64,000 bases of DNA from assembly GCF_025567625.1 (NCBI RefSeq), contig NZ_JAOQJC010000044.1:1-64000 (forward strand), in the 5' to 3' direction. Origin of the DNA: Paenibacillus sp. J5C2022 (lineage in GTDB: Bacteria; Bacillota; Bacilli; Paenibacillales; Paenibacillaceae). The notes under the pieces are model-generated. The model saw nothing but the letters and a program-made list of their open reading frames with translations. It did no database searches and was not told where the DNA came from. This document shows positions 16,801-25,551 of this stretch, piece by piece. Both the position numbers and the translations under genes were made by a program. The first letter of the stretch is position 1. Every line of letters begins with the position of its first letter.

Positions 16801-19800
16801 CAGCGCGAAGCCGTACGTTGCACCGAAATCAGAAAGCGCTCCTGTGCTCGGATTATGATCAGACAGCGTGAATCCAATTGATGCGGCCAATACATCCGTT
16901 CCGGGTACAACCGGACTGCCCGGCGGCTCCACCGTTACCAGATTTTGCACCCATTCCGCTGGATAGGACAAGCCGTACCACTTCTCAACCTTTACCTTGT
17001 CGCCGAGCAGCCCCAGCGTTGACTGTCCTTCGGAGGCAATCCCCTTCCAGCTGTTGAAAATATATATTCCGTCATAACCGGCCTCGTAATATTGATGAGC
17101 TCTAAGAAGATATTGTGCTCTGCTGACTCGCGTATGACCGACCTTCAGCCTGACGCCGCGCTTGAGCAATTCTTCCTCCCGCTTCGTCAAATCATGTCCC
17201 GACAACGTACCGTTAATATTGCCGTACAGCTTAATTCCCGTATCGTCCGTCAGCTCATGGAACTGTCCAATCTCTTCGAAGAAATCCTCATGTCCGATTG
17301 TGCACGGTACAAGCATGTCGACCAGCTCTTGTTCAATCCATGCATCAATATCCAGTCCATACTGGAAATAATCCACATTCGGGATGCGGACGGCAATCGA
17401 CTTGCCTTCCAGCTCATCACGCACTTCGTGCATAAAGGCTGTCATCATATCCGCACGGAATTGCTGCCATCTCTGCAGCCCTTCCGCCGACGTCTCATTG
17501 CGCGGGTCGACGCCGTATTCCGCTTCATAAGCATCTGTCAGTATCGCTTCATAACCGAGCACATAAGGATATCGGCAATAATCGAGCTCTACTCCCGTAA
17601 CAAGCGCATTCCCTTCCGTATCGCTCACCGTTGCCGCTTCCTTCAGCACATCGATCACGTACTGCCTGTATTCCGGGAAAGCATAGCTCATCTGTACGGC
17701 CTGCGAGCCGTCTTTCCGTACCTGGCGGTAGCCCTTATCCGTAAACTCTCCGTAGCGGTTGCCGTTAAGCCATGGATATTGCGCCTCGTTGTAGAAGGCG
17801 CTCATCCGCAAGGATGCGACCGTCTCCAAGCCGATTTCCTTGCCTCGGTTCGCCACCAGCGTAAGCGGATCATTGCCTGCCTCTATATAAGACAACACCG
17901 TATCCCGCACATGCTTGTCTCCATCCCGCATCAGAGCTTCTTGCTCCGGCGTCATTCCGGCATAAGGCATTCCGGCGGCAGCGCTGTCCCGAAGCACGTT
18001 CATCGTCGTGCCTAACGCCCAGTGCAGAGCGCTCACATCTTGATTCTCGAATAGATCTACGGCATGCTGGTAAAGTCCCTCTTCCGTATCGTACATGCCG
18101 CTGAAGAAATCGCTATAGCCGTCATTATTATAAATGACGCGCTTGCCGTTCACTCCCTCATCCTGCTTCTGATACAATTGGATTTCTTCATCCGACAATC
18201 CCTTTAACTTCACATAGGCAATACGCGCTTTCTTGCCGTCCATAGGGCTTATGCGCAAGGTGCCGTTCTGGAATTTGGAGGCGAATGCGAACACTTCATT
18301 CATCGCTTTGTCACCATATGTTTCCGACGCCTCGGCGATCATATCTCCATCCATGACTATCGTATGCTCCTGCCCATCCTTGCTATCGGATACGATGAAG
18401 CCTTCCGTCCCCGTCACATAACCGATCACTACGCCGAACCAGCCCTTCAGCTTGACTGGCAGCTTCAGCTCCAGCGCTTCGTCGGTGTTTTCCAGATAGA
18501 CGCCGCCGCTATCCGTACCTTCATAAGTATAACCCGCCGTATTCCATCCCGCTTCAGCCGCTGTTTGCTTATGCCCTGCCTCAGCCTGCTCCATCGCGGT
18601 GAACAAATACATTTCTCCCGGCCCCGCCGTCGCCTTTTTCTTCGGTTCCAGCCTATTCACCTTGGCATAAACTTCTACATTATGATCCGTCTGACTAACG
18701 ACTTTAGCCCCATCGACCAGACGAAGCTTAAGCAGCATGCGTCCCGTCTCCCCGCCGGCTTGAAGCGTCAGCTTGCTCGAAGCTCCCGTTGCCGGCTGAG
18801 CCCACTCAGACAGCAGCCCTCCTTCACCCGCTTCGCCTTTATACAGCTCTGCCTCCAGCAAGAGCGGATTGCCCCCGTCATGAAACCGCAGCGGATCGGC
18901 ATCATATACCGATACGATCGTCTCCAGATGATCAGACTGCGATGTCGGCAGCATCGTTACCCCGGCAATCACCGGCTGGAATTGGCTCCATTCCGGCAAC
19001 TCCTCCTTCAGGAGTGAAATATGTTCAAAGAAGACACGCGTCTCACCGCTCCAAGCCCCTACCGCATTGTTGATAATAGAAAGGTGGTCCGGTGCGTCAG
19101 TAGGCACTCCGGCATTCTCCAGCAAGCCAAGCTTGATTCCGTTCTGGGTGATCATCAGCCGACCATGCTCATCGTAGGCAATTCCCCACTGATCAAAAAA
19201 CGCTTCAGAGAGCAGCTCAGCTTCTATCCGCTCGTAGCCTCCGTCACTATTGCCGACCCATAACTGATTCCCATTGTTGAATACGATGCGGTACAGCGTT
19301 CCGCCGGCTGCCACTTCCAGCATTAAGCCTTGCTCAGGCCCCGAAGCAGCCGACTGCACCAGCTCTTCCATTCTGGCTTCGATCTCCAATGCCCATGGCC
19401 CATCTCCAATTGCCTTCTCCATCGAGATAGCGGCAGGTGTCGAAGCCGACGTATTCGCGAACGTGAAGTACATCCCCTCATCAACCGGCAGCATACCATC
19501 CACCGTACCTCCCGTACCGCCCGTCCCGGCATGATCCCGGAAGTAAGCCGTCTCTGCAGGCGGCGTTACCGTCCAACCTGCAATCTCCAGACTGGAGGCA
19601 TCGTCGGCAATAAGGGTATATGGATCTCCGGATGGCGTCTTGTACAGTTTCATGCTATCTATATATACCTCGGTCGTACCCGCTTCCCAATCCAACGGCG
19701 CGTTGACAATCGAGAGCCGATCGGATTGCGTCGTCGCCACCGAAGCATTATCGAAGCGGGCAACCGTCGCATCATCCAGCTGCACGTAGATTGTATCGTG

Positions 19801-21039
19801 CCCATTGTACATGATCTTCCAATTATGAAAGGCATCATCTTCGGGCATTACGATTTCTTGCCGTTGGTTCCCGCTGAGCGCCCATATTTTGTTATCGTCA
19901 TTGAACGTCAGTTTATACCGCTTCCCGTCGGCATGGATGTCGAAAGAAAGTCCGCGCTCTGCGTGATAGGCAGACGGCTTCATTAGATCAACGAAGCGGG
20001 CGGAAAACTCCAGCACCCAGGCTCCTGCTCCAATAGGCATTTGACGCATGAGAGTCGTGTAGGCTCTGTCCAGGCTTGCCCTCTCGTCGCCATAAACCAA
20101 ATATTGGCCTGCTTCTACCATCTTCATCTCCGCATTGTTCGGATTTCCAAGCGTATTCTCCGCATCTGTAATATATACCCCATTCAGCGGATTTCCACTC
20201 CTGTTCCAACCCGACTCTTGCAAGCTGGAGGCATCGTCCATGAACAACAAGTCCGTATTGCCCTTCAAGACGGTTAGATCATCGATATATACTTCATTCG
20301 TTCCAGCTTCCCAGTTCAGAGGCGCATTCAAAATAACGATAGCGTCCTCTCTGCCGCTAACTGGGATCGCTATATCCTGGAATGAAGCGACAACCTCCCC
20401 ATACAGCTTGACGGACACATTCCGGCTGCCGTCATAGGAAAGCTCCCACTGATGGAAAGCATCATCAGCCGGCATGATCACCTCTTCCTGCAAATATGCG
20501 CCGCCGGGATTCGTCATGGCCAATATTTTGTTCTGGTCGTTGAAAGTAATCTTATATTCCTGTCCGCCCGCGAACACCTCAAAGCTTACTCCACGGTACG
20601 CGGGATGCTGGCTCGGCTTCATCAGGTCGACGAAGCGCGCCTTGAAAGCGACTGTCCATGCGCCAGATCCGATCGGAACAGACTTGGTCATCGTAGAATA
20701 TTTCACGGTGTCGCTAGCTGTTTTATTGCCGTATAAGAGATAATGACCCTCCTCTACCTGCTTCAGATCCACGCCATTCGGATTGCCCGGCGATGTGGTT
20801 GAATCCGTAATATACACCCCCTCCACTGGCGGAGCATTCAAAATCCAGCCTGCCTCCTGCAGACTTGTACCGTCATCATGGAACAGGATTTGCTGATCCT
20901 GCCCCGACCAACTGCTTACTTCATTAGTGTCGGAGGAAGCGGCGACCGATAGCGGCGCCGCTCCAAAAGGCAGCACCCCCACTGTCATTCCAATAACCAG
21001 CCATGCGCAGAATACTTTTTTCCAGTTCCGATTTCTCAT
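13888..21039 (-). CDS. Giant secreted multi-module protein: 3 jelly rolls, TIM barrel, sialidase
   Basis: 2,383 residues with a signal peptide (WKKVFCAWLVIGMTVGVLPFG...SVAAS). Approximate order: three homologous modules of about 205 residues, each starting with a DDxxSLQExGW-like motif (60-690); a linker and beta-rich region (690-970); a glycosidase-like TIM barrel with VTGVELDYCRYPY and YIFNSWKG (975-1340); a discoidin-like module (1395-1520); a DUF2341 module (1535-1625); a sialidase-like propeller with four Asp-box motifs such as SIDNGRTW and SDDDGATW (1655-1960); and a LamG-like domain interrupted by a second discoidin-like module (1975-2360). The tail is acidic; no LPXTG or SLH anchor is visible. 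ATG 21039 has GGAGG 8 bases upstream. It probably binds and trims a complex glycan outside the cell. Confidence 0.85.
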   Translation of the reverse strand: MRNRNWKKVFCAWLVIGMTVGVLPFGAAPLSVAASSDTNEVSSWSGQDQQILFHDDGTSLQEAGWILNAPPVEGVYITDSTTSPGNPNGVDLKQVEEGHYLLYGNKTASDTVKYSTMTKSVPIGSGAWTVAFKARFVDLMKPSQHPAYRGVSFEVFAGGQEYKITFNDQNKILAMTNPGGAYLQEEVIMPADDAFHQWELSYDGSRNVSVKLYGEVVASFQDIAIPVSGREDAIVILNAPLNWEAGTNEVYIDDLTVLKGNTDLLFMDDASSLQESGWNRSGNPLNGVYITDAENTLGNPNNAEMKMVEAGQYLVYGDERASLDRAYTTLMRQMPIGAGAWVLEFSARFVDLMKPSAYHAERGLSFDIHADGKRYKLTFNDDNKIWALSGNQRQEIVMPEDDAFHNWKIMYNGHDTIYVQLDDATVARFDNASVATTQSDRLSIVNAPLDWEAGTTEVYIDSMKLYKTPSGDPYTLIADDASSLEIAGWTVTPPAETAYFRDHAGTGGTGGTVDGMLPVDEGMYFTFANTSASTPAAISMEKAIGDGPWALEIEARMEELVQSAASGPEQGLMLEVAAGGTLYRIVFNNGNQLWVGNSDGGYERIEAELLSEAFFDQWGIAYDEHGRLMITQNGIKLGLLENAGVPTDAPDHLSIINNAVGAWSGETRVFFEHISLLKEELPEWSQFQPVIAGVTMLPTSQSDHLETIVSVYDADPLRFHDGGNPLLLEAELYKGEAGEGGLLSEWAQPATGASSKLTLQAGGETGRMLLKLRLVDGAKVVSQTDHNVEVYAKVNRLEPKKKATAGPGEMYLFTAMEQAEAGHKQTAAEAGWNTAGYTYEGTDSGGVYLENTDEALELKLPVKLKGWFGVVIGYVTGTEGFIVSDSKDGQEHTIVMDGDMIAEASETYGDKAMNEVFAFASKFQNGTLRISPMDGKKARIAYVKLKGLSDEEIQLYQKQDEGVNGKRVIYNNDGYSDFFSGMYDTEEGLYQHAVDLFENQDVSALHWALGTTMNVLRDSAAAGMPYAGMTPEQEALMRDGDKHVRDTVLSYIEAGNDPLTLVANRGKEIGLETVASLRMSAFYNEAQYPWLNGNRYGEFTDKGYRQVRKDGSQAVQMSYAFPEYRQYVIDVLKEAATVSDTEGNALVTGVELDYCRYPYVLGYEAILTDAYEAEYGVDPRNETSAEGLQRWQQFRADMMTAFMHEVRDELEGKSIAVRIPNVDYFQYGLDIDAWIEQELVDMLVPCTIGHEDFFEEIGQFHELTDDTGIKLYGNINGTLSGHDLTKREEELLKRGVRLKVGHTRVSRAQYLLRAHQYYEAGYDGIYIFNSWKGIASEGQSTLGLLGDKVKVEKWYGLSYPAEWVQNLVTVEPPGSPVVPGTDVLAASIGFTLSDHNPSTGALSDFGATYGFALDYDYRSVGADLGEEQSFNSIELLGTQPLSRVEKPDLSLYVSNDNATYTKVQDWDFLKLGERIILYNFSETAGYVKVHNHFDDSSFTYQNANLQQMMKVFNMPAGSWTASGGGDWSYSKQIQVANSGNGILYDHAVYVTKQSLDTAGLIAAGKLQSDYRDVRFADDNGRELHFYMDDDGFFVRIPELAAADDATIWMYYGNPAASFRGAAQEALQVEYGNKTLQQHDSQGELGFGANVKPIRLQDGTLVLVAQTTKTEGIHAQYSIDNGRTWSAPEPFISPGSRAGVSLDSPGGAYVDPATGTVYVMFYSYHYFNVWNNGAADCLDASQCRTDLYFVKSTGFQQGKPVFGQPVQVTGMTTAGGDPVHYALTYANPIRTDSGRLVAPISYVIGADGTFGGGVVYSDDDGATWTKSVNDLSIPAVGGEGGISESAVVELADGSLRMYLRQQRSDKFSFASSVSTDEGANWTPVADSEVMSTNTMPALSRMDNGDILLNWSGHNAMNSGSYYRNDLTAAYSSDEAGSWNGYRDLLGRTRLSAPGWYAFEQSRRVTEADHVPAGSGDYLFAWSGEGAHSMLIEDFYRYLYRSHGAMDDFEYENNGLTENDGSRLANDYWWQTTKFGTLESSANRAKQGQRSLRLHDHEETKRVTAGSRMFPAMREGSVSFWLNGASFDSDVHISLQEGYSTHWNAVGTAFMLQVDENGTVRYSDASQPYVDVVAGYIADDLSPATSNLTHLGYSGGFALDYKDRSIGVDLGRVETVLEVKLKDNDGSSRIEAGDLEVYVSDNNDGDWTLASGWTFDKTGGNITLSGMSVQARYVKVHQAYSDTAFSFVGELQDMMEVTTQGNQSGSQFQPLPVPTNVALNEWFKVTIDFDLAADHADIYVNGDHKGTVAAAHPGEAVKHLMIAAGSGTGTDVYMDELIIQDTSLGKPQVTLVGSECSVLPSEDGWKDRDEAMDEDDSEEDARNEW

Positions 21040-21093
21040 ATGAAGCACCTCCACTGTTTGATTCAAACCTGCAGCAGTGCTCTCTCCTTATCT

Positions 21094-22668
21094 CTATCCT
21101 TTCATGCGATATTCCTTCGGACTGACGCCCGCATAGCCTTTGAACTTCTTGTAGAACCAGTCGATATCGTTGTAGCCGACCGCTGCCGCGATCTCGTACA
21201 CCTTCCGGTCCGTTGCGGCAAGCAGTTCCTTCGCCTTCTCCATCCGGACGCGAAGCAGATATTCGTTGAACGACGTGCCCGTCTCGTCCCTGAACAGCTG
21301 GCCCAGATAGGCAGCATTGACATACAGGCTGGAAGCGATGCTCTTCATGCTGATCGCTTCCCCGTAGCGTTCATTGACCCACCTGATTGCCGTCTCCACC
21401 ATTTGCTCTGCAGGCGATCGCCTTAGCAGCTCCAGCGCCTCTGCGGCCTCCTTGCACTTCCGCTCCGACCATTGCTGCAAGCCGGCAAGCGTCTTCATGC
21501 CCATAATTGTCTCATAGTCGTCGCGCTTCGGACTAATGAGCCGTTCATAGGGAGCGCCCAGCTCCCTGACAAGCCGAAGCAGCTCCACATACAGCTCCAC
21601 GACCGCGGACTTCGCATGGGACGCCGGCGCCTGACCGCTTGCGATTGCTTGCCACAGCTGCTGCTGCAGCCCTTCGCCATGCCGGAACTGCCCTTCCTTC
21701 ATCGCTCCGACGATAGCGGCTATGTCATGTGCATACGCCAAGCTTCCCGCTTGCGCATCCGCCGCAGAGGAGTACCCGGTCCAGCTATGCTCGCCGAGGA
21801 ACAGCACCTTCTCCAGCATGCGGCGCGCTTCCTCCAAGGAGCGGCTAACGTCCGCCGCAGCATATACGACGCTGCCCGATCCGATTGTAACGCCGATTTT
21901 CGCATATCCCTTCGTATGCGCTTTCATTTTTTCGGCCAATTGTACGATCATATCCTGCCGCAGCGGCTCCTCCATTGAGCTGATGACGATGCCGAAGCGC
22001 ATCTCCTCAAGCGGGAATAAGACGGCTGACGATCCCGCCGCTTCTTCCAGCACATTGCGGGCGGCGAACAGCTTCGTCTGAAGTTCCTTGTCGCTCCAGT
22101 CCGGATCGTCCCATTGCGGCAAGTCCAGCTCCGCCGCCAGGCAGCAGATGCCCGGCTCCGCCTTCGGTGCCTTGCCGAGAAGAGATAGCTGCCTCATCGC
22201 TTCCGCCGGCGCGATCACGCCCGTCGCCCAGTTCCTCACCGTATTCTCCAGCAGCGCCTGCCCGCCGTGGTATAGCTTCTGATGCATGATGCGGCGTTCC
22301 TCCAGCTCTCTGGCTACCGATTCCAGCAGCCGCTGCACATCCTCCGCCTCCGCAGGCTTGAGCAGATAGTCCTTCACTCCGTACAGAAGCGCCCTCTTCA
22401 CATAGCCGAAGTCCTCGTATCCGCTCATTATGATGATCGGCACATCGTCTTCCGCTCGTATATGCGATATAAGCTCCAATCCGCCCATCACCGGCATGCG
22501 GATATCGGTAATGATCAACGCATAATGTCCTTCCCGGTACATCTCCAGCGCTTGTCTCCCATTGCGCGCCTCTCCCGCGATCGTGAAGCCGAGCTCCTCC
22601 CAATCCAGCAAATACTTCATCGATTTCAATGCTCCGGGCTCATCGTCTACCAGCAATATCGGATACAT
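21094..22668 (-). CDS. YesN-type response regulator (REC + AraC HTH)
   Basis: About 524 residues. The receiver domain opens PILLVDDEPGALKSMKYLL, with the phosphoacceptor Asp in ITDIRMPVMGG (near residue 54) and the conserved Lys in KDYLLKPAEAEDV. A middle region of about 300 residues has no clear domain. The C-terminal 100 residues are AraC-type HTH (AAYLGQLFRDETGTSFNEYLL; VGYNDIDWFYKKFKGYAGVSPKEYR). The stop of the kinase upstream overlaps an in-frame ATG at 22683 as TGATG; the ATG at 22668 has a better SD (GGAG 8 bases away). It likely activates the flanking transport and glycan genes. Confidence 0.93.
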   Translation of the reverse strand: MYPILLVDDEPGALKSMKYLLDWEELGFTIAGEARNGRQALEMYREGHYALIITDIRMPVMGGLELISHIRAEDDVPIIIMSGYEDFGYVKRALLYGVKDYLLKPAEAEDVQRLLESVARELEERRIMHQKLYHGGQALLENTVRNWATGVIAPAEAMRQLSLLGKAPKAEPGICCLAAELDLPQWDDPDWSDKELQTKLFAARNVLEEAAGSSAVLFPLEEMRFGIVISSMEEPLRQDMIVQLAEKMKAHTKGYAKIGVTIGSGSVVYAAADVSRSLEEARRMLEKVLFLGEHSWTGYSSAADAQAGSLAYAHDIAAIVGAMKEGQFRHGEGLQQQLWQAIASGQAPASHAKSAVVELYVELLRLVRELGAPYERLISPKRDDYETIMGMKTLAGLQQWSERKCKEAAEALELLRRSPAEQMVETAIRWVNERYGEAISMKSIASSLYVNAAYLGQLFRDETGTSFNEYLLRVRMEKAKELLAATDRKVYEIAAAVGYNDIDWFYKKFKGYAGVSPKEYRMKG

Positions 22669-22682
22669 TCCTCCCACTCCCA

Positions 22683-24461
22683 TCACACGAAATCTTGCAA
22701 AGGCAGCACCATGATCAATCTGGTCCCTCGACCGACTTCACTCTCTATCAAAATGCCGTACGGCTCTCCCAAGCTGATCTTCAGACGCTGATGCACGTTC
22801 CGCAAGCCGATATGCTTGGCGGCAAGCGATTGTCCCGCATCGTTCAAGCCGCTGCGCACTTCCTGGAGACGCTCCGGCGGTATGCCCAGTCCGTCGTCCT
22901 CCACGATGACATGCAGTTCCCCTTGATCGTTAATGACGGATCGGATCGCGATCGTCGTGCCATCCTCCTTCGGCTCCAGACCGTGAATGATCGCATTCTC
23001 GACGAGCGTCTGCAGCGCGAGCTTCGGCACCTTCACCCGATGAAGCGGCTTCGGCACCTCGATGCGATAGTTGAGCCGGTCGCTGAAGCGGAATGACTGG
23101 ATTTTCAGATAAGTCTCCACGATATCCAGCTCCTCCGCAAGCGTGACCAGACCGCCGCCCTTGCCCAGCACATTGCGGAACGAACGGGCAAGCAGATTGA
23201 CGATCTCCGCGTTGGCCCGATCTCCGTTCTCCAGCAGATTGCCCCTGATCGCATTGAGCGTATTGAACAAATAATGGGGATTGATCTGTGTCTGCAGCGC
23301 GTACAGCTCCGACTCCTTCGTCTTCAGCTCCAGCTCCTTGCGGCCCAGTTCGGAGTCGTACACTTCGCGCAAGAGACGCTGCATCCGCTGCACCATGCCG
23401 TTGAACATATGTCCCAGCTGACTCACTTCGTCATTGCCTGTAATTCGCGGAATGGGCTGAAGATTGTCCATATTAGTGCGACGCAAGCGTAGCGACAGCT
23501 CCGTCAGCCTGCGGGTAAGACCTGTCGAGATCAATATATTCGCTACTACGAAGACGCTTAGCGCCGCGAGGAACAGAATGACCGCCATGCTTCGAATTTC
23601 CTTCGTCTCCGCCTCCAGCTCATCCAGCGGCACAAGCGATACGACGCCGATGCCGCGAACGCTGTTGCGCGAGTCTATCGTCCGGTGAGCCAGCAGATAT
23701 GCCTGTTCGTCCCGGTATACCACCCGATCCCCCTCGGCAGACAGCAGCTCCGGATAGAACCAATATCCCTCGGCACTCCCCCGGTCGCCAGCTGCCGGAT
23801 CGCCGCTCCGGAAGTTATCCAGTACGATGCTGCCGTCAGGCAAGTACACGACGAAGTTCGTCTTGTCATTCTCCTTGCGGATCAGATCGGCCACAATGTC
23901 CGCTTCCATATCGATAACGGCGAATTGGCAGGCGTCGAAATACAGATGATTCAGCCGCTGCGTCAGCCGCAGCATCAGCTCGCCTTCCTCGCCTGCCAGC
24001 ACGCTCCATCGCTTGTCCGAGACAGGGCCCGATCTTCGGGAGCATCGCGCTTCGTCCGCAAGCGACGGCAACTCCGATAGCGGCCGGATATCGCCGACAT
24101 GGAACGAGGCATTGTCCGTATACAGCATCAAGCTTGCGATATCCTTCGACGAGCGCAGCGCGGTCAGCAGCGGCAGCACATGGTCGAAGTAATCCCGATG
24201 AGCATCGGGGAAGGAATCATACTGATGCATAAGCCGGTCTTGCAGCAAATCTTCCATATACAGAAAATCGGCAAGCTGCTCGTACGAGCCCAGCAGCTTG
24301 TCCACATTTTCCGTTAATTGAGACAGGGAATAACCGGTATTCTCCATCATTTTCTTCAACATGGAATTGCGCCCATGCGACTCCATCAGGAAAGTCAGGG
24401 AAGCAAGCAACAGAATGACTACCGCGCTATTGGTCAGAAACAGCTTTGTTCGTATTCGCAT
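22683..24461 (-). CDS. YesM-type sensor histidine kinase
   Basis: About 592 residues. TM1 is near 8-28 (TNSAVVILLLASLTFLM), a large extracellular sensor spans about 30-290, TM2 follows (VILFLAALSVFVVANILIS), then HAMP. The His_kinase domain shows QINPHYLFNTLNAIRGNLL with the phosphoacceptor His near residue 394, and the ATPase domain has LVENAIIHGLEP and VEDDGLGIPPERL. ATG 24461 was chosen over the longer frame because GGGAGG lies 9 bases upstream and TM1 then falls at the N-terminus. It pairs with the adjoining response regulator and probably senses the sugar-loaded binding protein or the glycan itself. Confidence 0.93.
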   Translation of the reverse strand: MRIRTKLFLTNSAVVILLLASLTFLMESHGRNSMLKKMMENTGYSLSQLTENVDKLLGSYEQLADFLYMEDLLQDRLMHQYDSFPDAHRDYFDHVLPLLTALRSSKDIASLMLYTDNASFHVGDIRPLSELPSLADEARCSRRSGPVSDKRWSVLAGEEGELMLRLTQRLNHLYFDACQFAVIDMEADIVADLIRKENDKTNFVVYLPDGSIVLDNFRSGDPAAGDRGSAEGYWFYPELLSAEGDRVVYRDEQAYLLAHRTIDSRNSVRGIGVVSLVPLDELEAETKEIRSMAVILFLAALSVFVVANILISTGLTRRLTELSLRLRRTNMDNLQPIPRITGNDEVSQLGHMFNGMVQRMQRLLREVYDSELGRKELELKTKESELYALQTQINPHYLFNTLNAIRGNLLENGDRANAEIVNLLARSFRNVLGKGGGLVTLAEELDIVETYLKIQSFRFSDRLNYRIEVPKPLHRVKVPKLALQTLVENAIIHGLEPKEDGTTIAIRSVINDQGELHVIVEDDGLGIPPERLQEVRSGLNDAGQSLAAKHIGLRNVHQRLKISLGEPYGILIESEVGRGTRLIMVLPLQDFV

Positions 24462-24501
24462 TGTCGCTTGCCTCCCGTCTGACTGATTGTACATTGTCCA
24501 A

Positions 24502-25524
24502 TTACTTGGTACGACCCAGTATTTCGCCATACTGAACGACCGGCGGATGCCCATAGCGGTCGAAATATTCCCGATCCAGGAATACGCCGAAGCTCGAGAT
24601 CGAGTCAATATTCATATCCCGGTAGAATTGAATATCGTCAGCCGTCTGCTCCTCGTGAAAGGCCAGCTCTCCAGCCGGCTTCTTCCACTTGCTGAAGAAG
24701 GAAGCGTCCAGCCAATAATCAAGCGCCTGAGCGTCTTCCGCACCGAACACTTGCAGATTCCGCTCCAATGCCTTAACGAATTTGCGGTCATCCCGCAGAC
24801 GGCTTAGCTCTTCAGGCGATCCGTCTGCATAGTTCGGATGCTCATGGCGATGGATGATCGGACCGGCTATTTCGAGGAAGATGCCTTCCGCCGGAGTCAC
24901 TTGCTGCGGCGGCGATTCCAGGGTATGCATATAAGCAAGATGAGACAGCTTCGCATCGCTCCTTACCGTACGAATCGCTTCCACAATGGCGTTATTGACC
25001 ATCAGCGTCTGATCGCTGTCGGAATACGATCGGCACCGCTCGCACTTGCACCATGGCTGATTGTCATCCTGCCACATGTAATAGCGCTCCGTTGTAGGCG
25101 GCAGCAAGCGGGCCAGACGAACGGCGTTGCCGCGAATCATCTCAAGCGCATCCTCGTGGGACGGACAGAGATTGGCCGACGGCGTTCGATTGCCATGCTC
25201 ATCCATCCGGAACCACTCAGGATATCGGCTGTACAAGTCTCTGGGCAGAAGCCAGCTCATGGCATGGAGCTCATATTCCACTTCAATTCCGAGCCGCTGA
25301 AGACGATTCATCCATTGACTGCCTTCCGGAGAATGGACGTATGCGGCAATCTCGTCAATCTTCTCACTGAATTGATTGCTCCCGCTCCAATTGTGAATGC
25401 CCAGCACGTTGATCCCGGCCTCATGCAGCAGATCCGGCCAAGCGTCGTGCAGATCGTGCAGATCCAGTATGATGCCTCTTCTCCCTATCATCGGATAACC
25501 ACTCCATTGCCATTCGCATTTCAC
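24502..25524 (-). CDS. DUF4838-like barrel protein, short form
   Basis: 340 residues resembling the barrel part of the protein at 11757-13718: a strand with GINVLGIHNW, then WFRMDEHGNRTPSANLCPSHEDAL, and the Cys pair motif MWQDDNQPWCKCERCRSYS near 150-168. It lacks the N-terminal domain and any signal peptide. The start GTG 25524 has GGGGGAGAGG just upstream. It sits between the binding protein (28 bases away) and the kinase, so it is expressed with the transporter and should act on the imported product. Function is not established; a glycosidase or lyase role is inference. Confidence 0.72.
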   Translation of the reverse strand: MKCEWQWSGYPMIGRRGIILDLHDLHDAWPDLLHEAGINVLGIHNWSGSNQFSEKIDEIAAYVHSPEGSQWMNRLQRLGIEVEYELHAMSWLLPRDLYSRYPEWFRMDEHGNRTPSANLCPSHEDALEMIRGNAVRLARLLPPTTERYYMWQDDNQPWCKCERCRSYSDSDQTLMVNNAIVEAIRTVRSDAKLSHLAYMHTLESPPQQVTPAEGIFLEIAGPIIHRHEHPNYADGSPEELSRLRDDRKFVKALERNLQVFGAEDAQALDYWLDASFFSKWKKPAGELAFHEEQTADDIQFYRDMNIDSISSFGVFLDREYFDRYGHPPVVQYGEILGRTK

Positions 25525-25551
25525 ACCCTCTCCCCCTGGGGCAAGGTGCTT

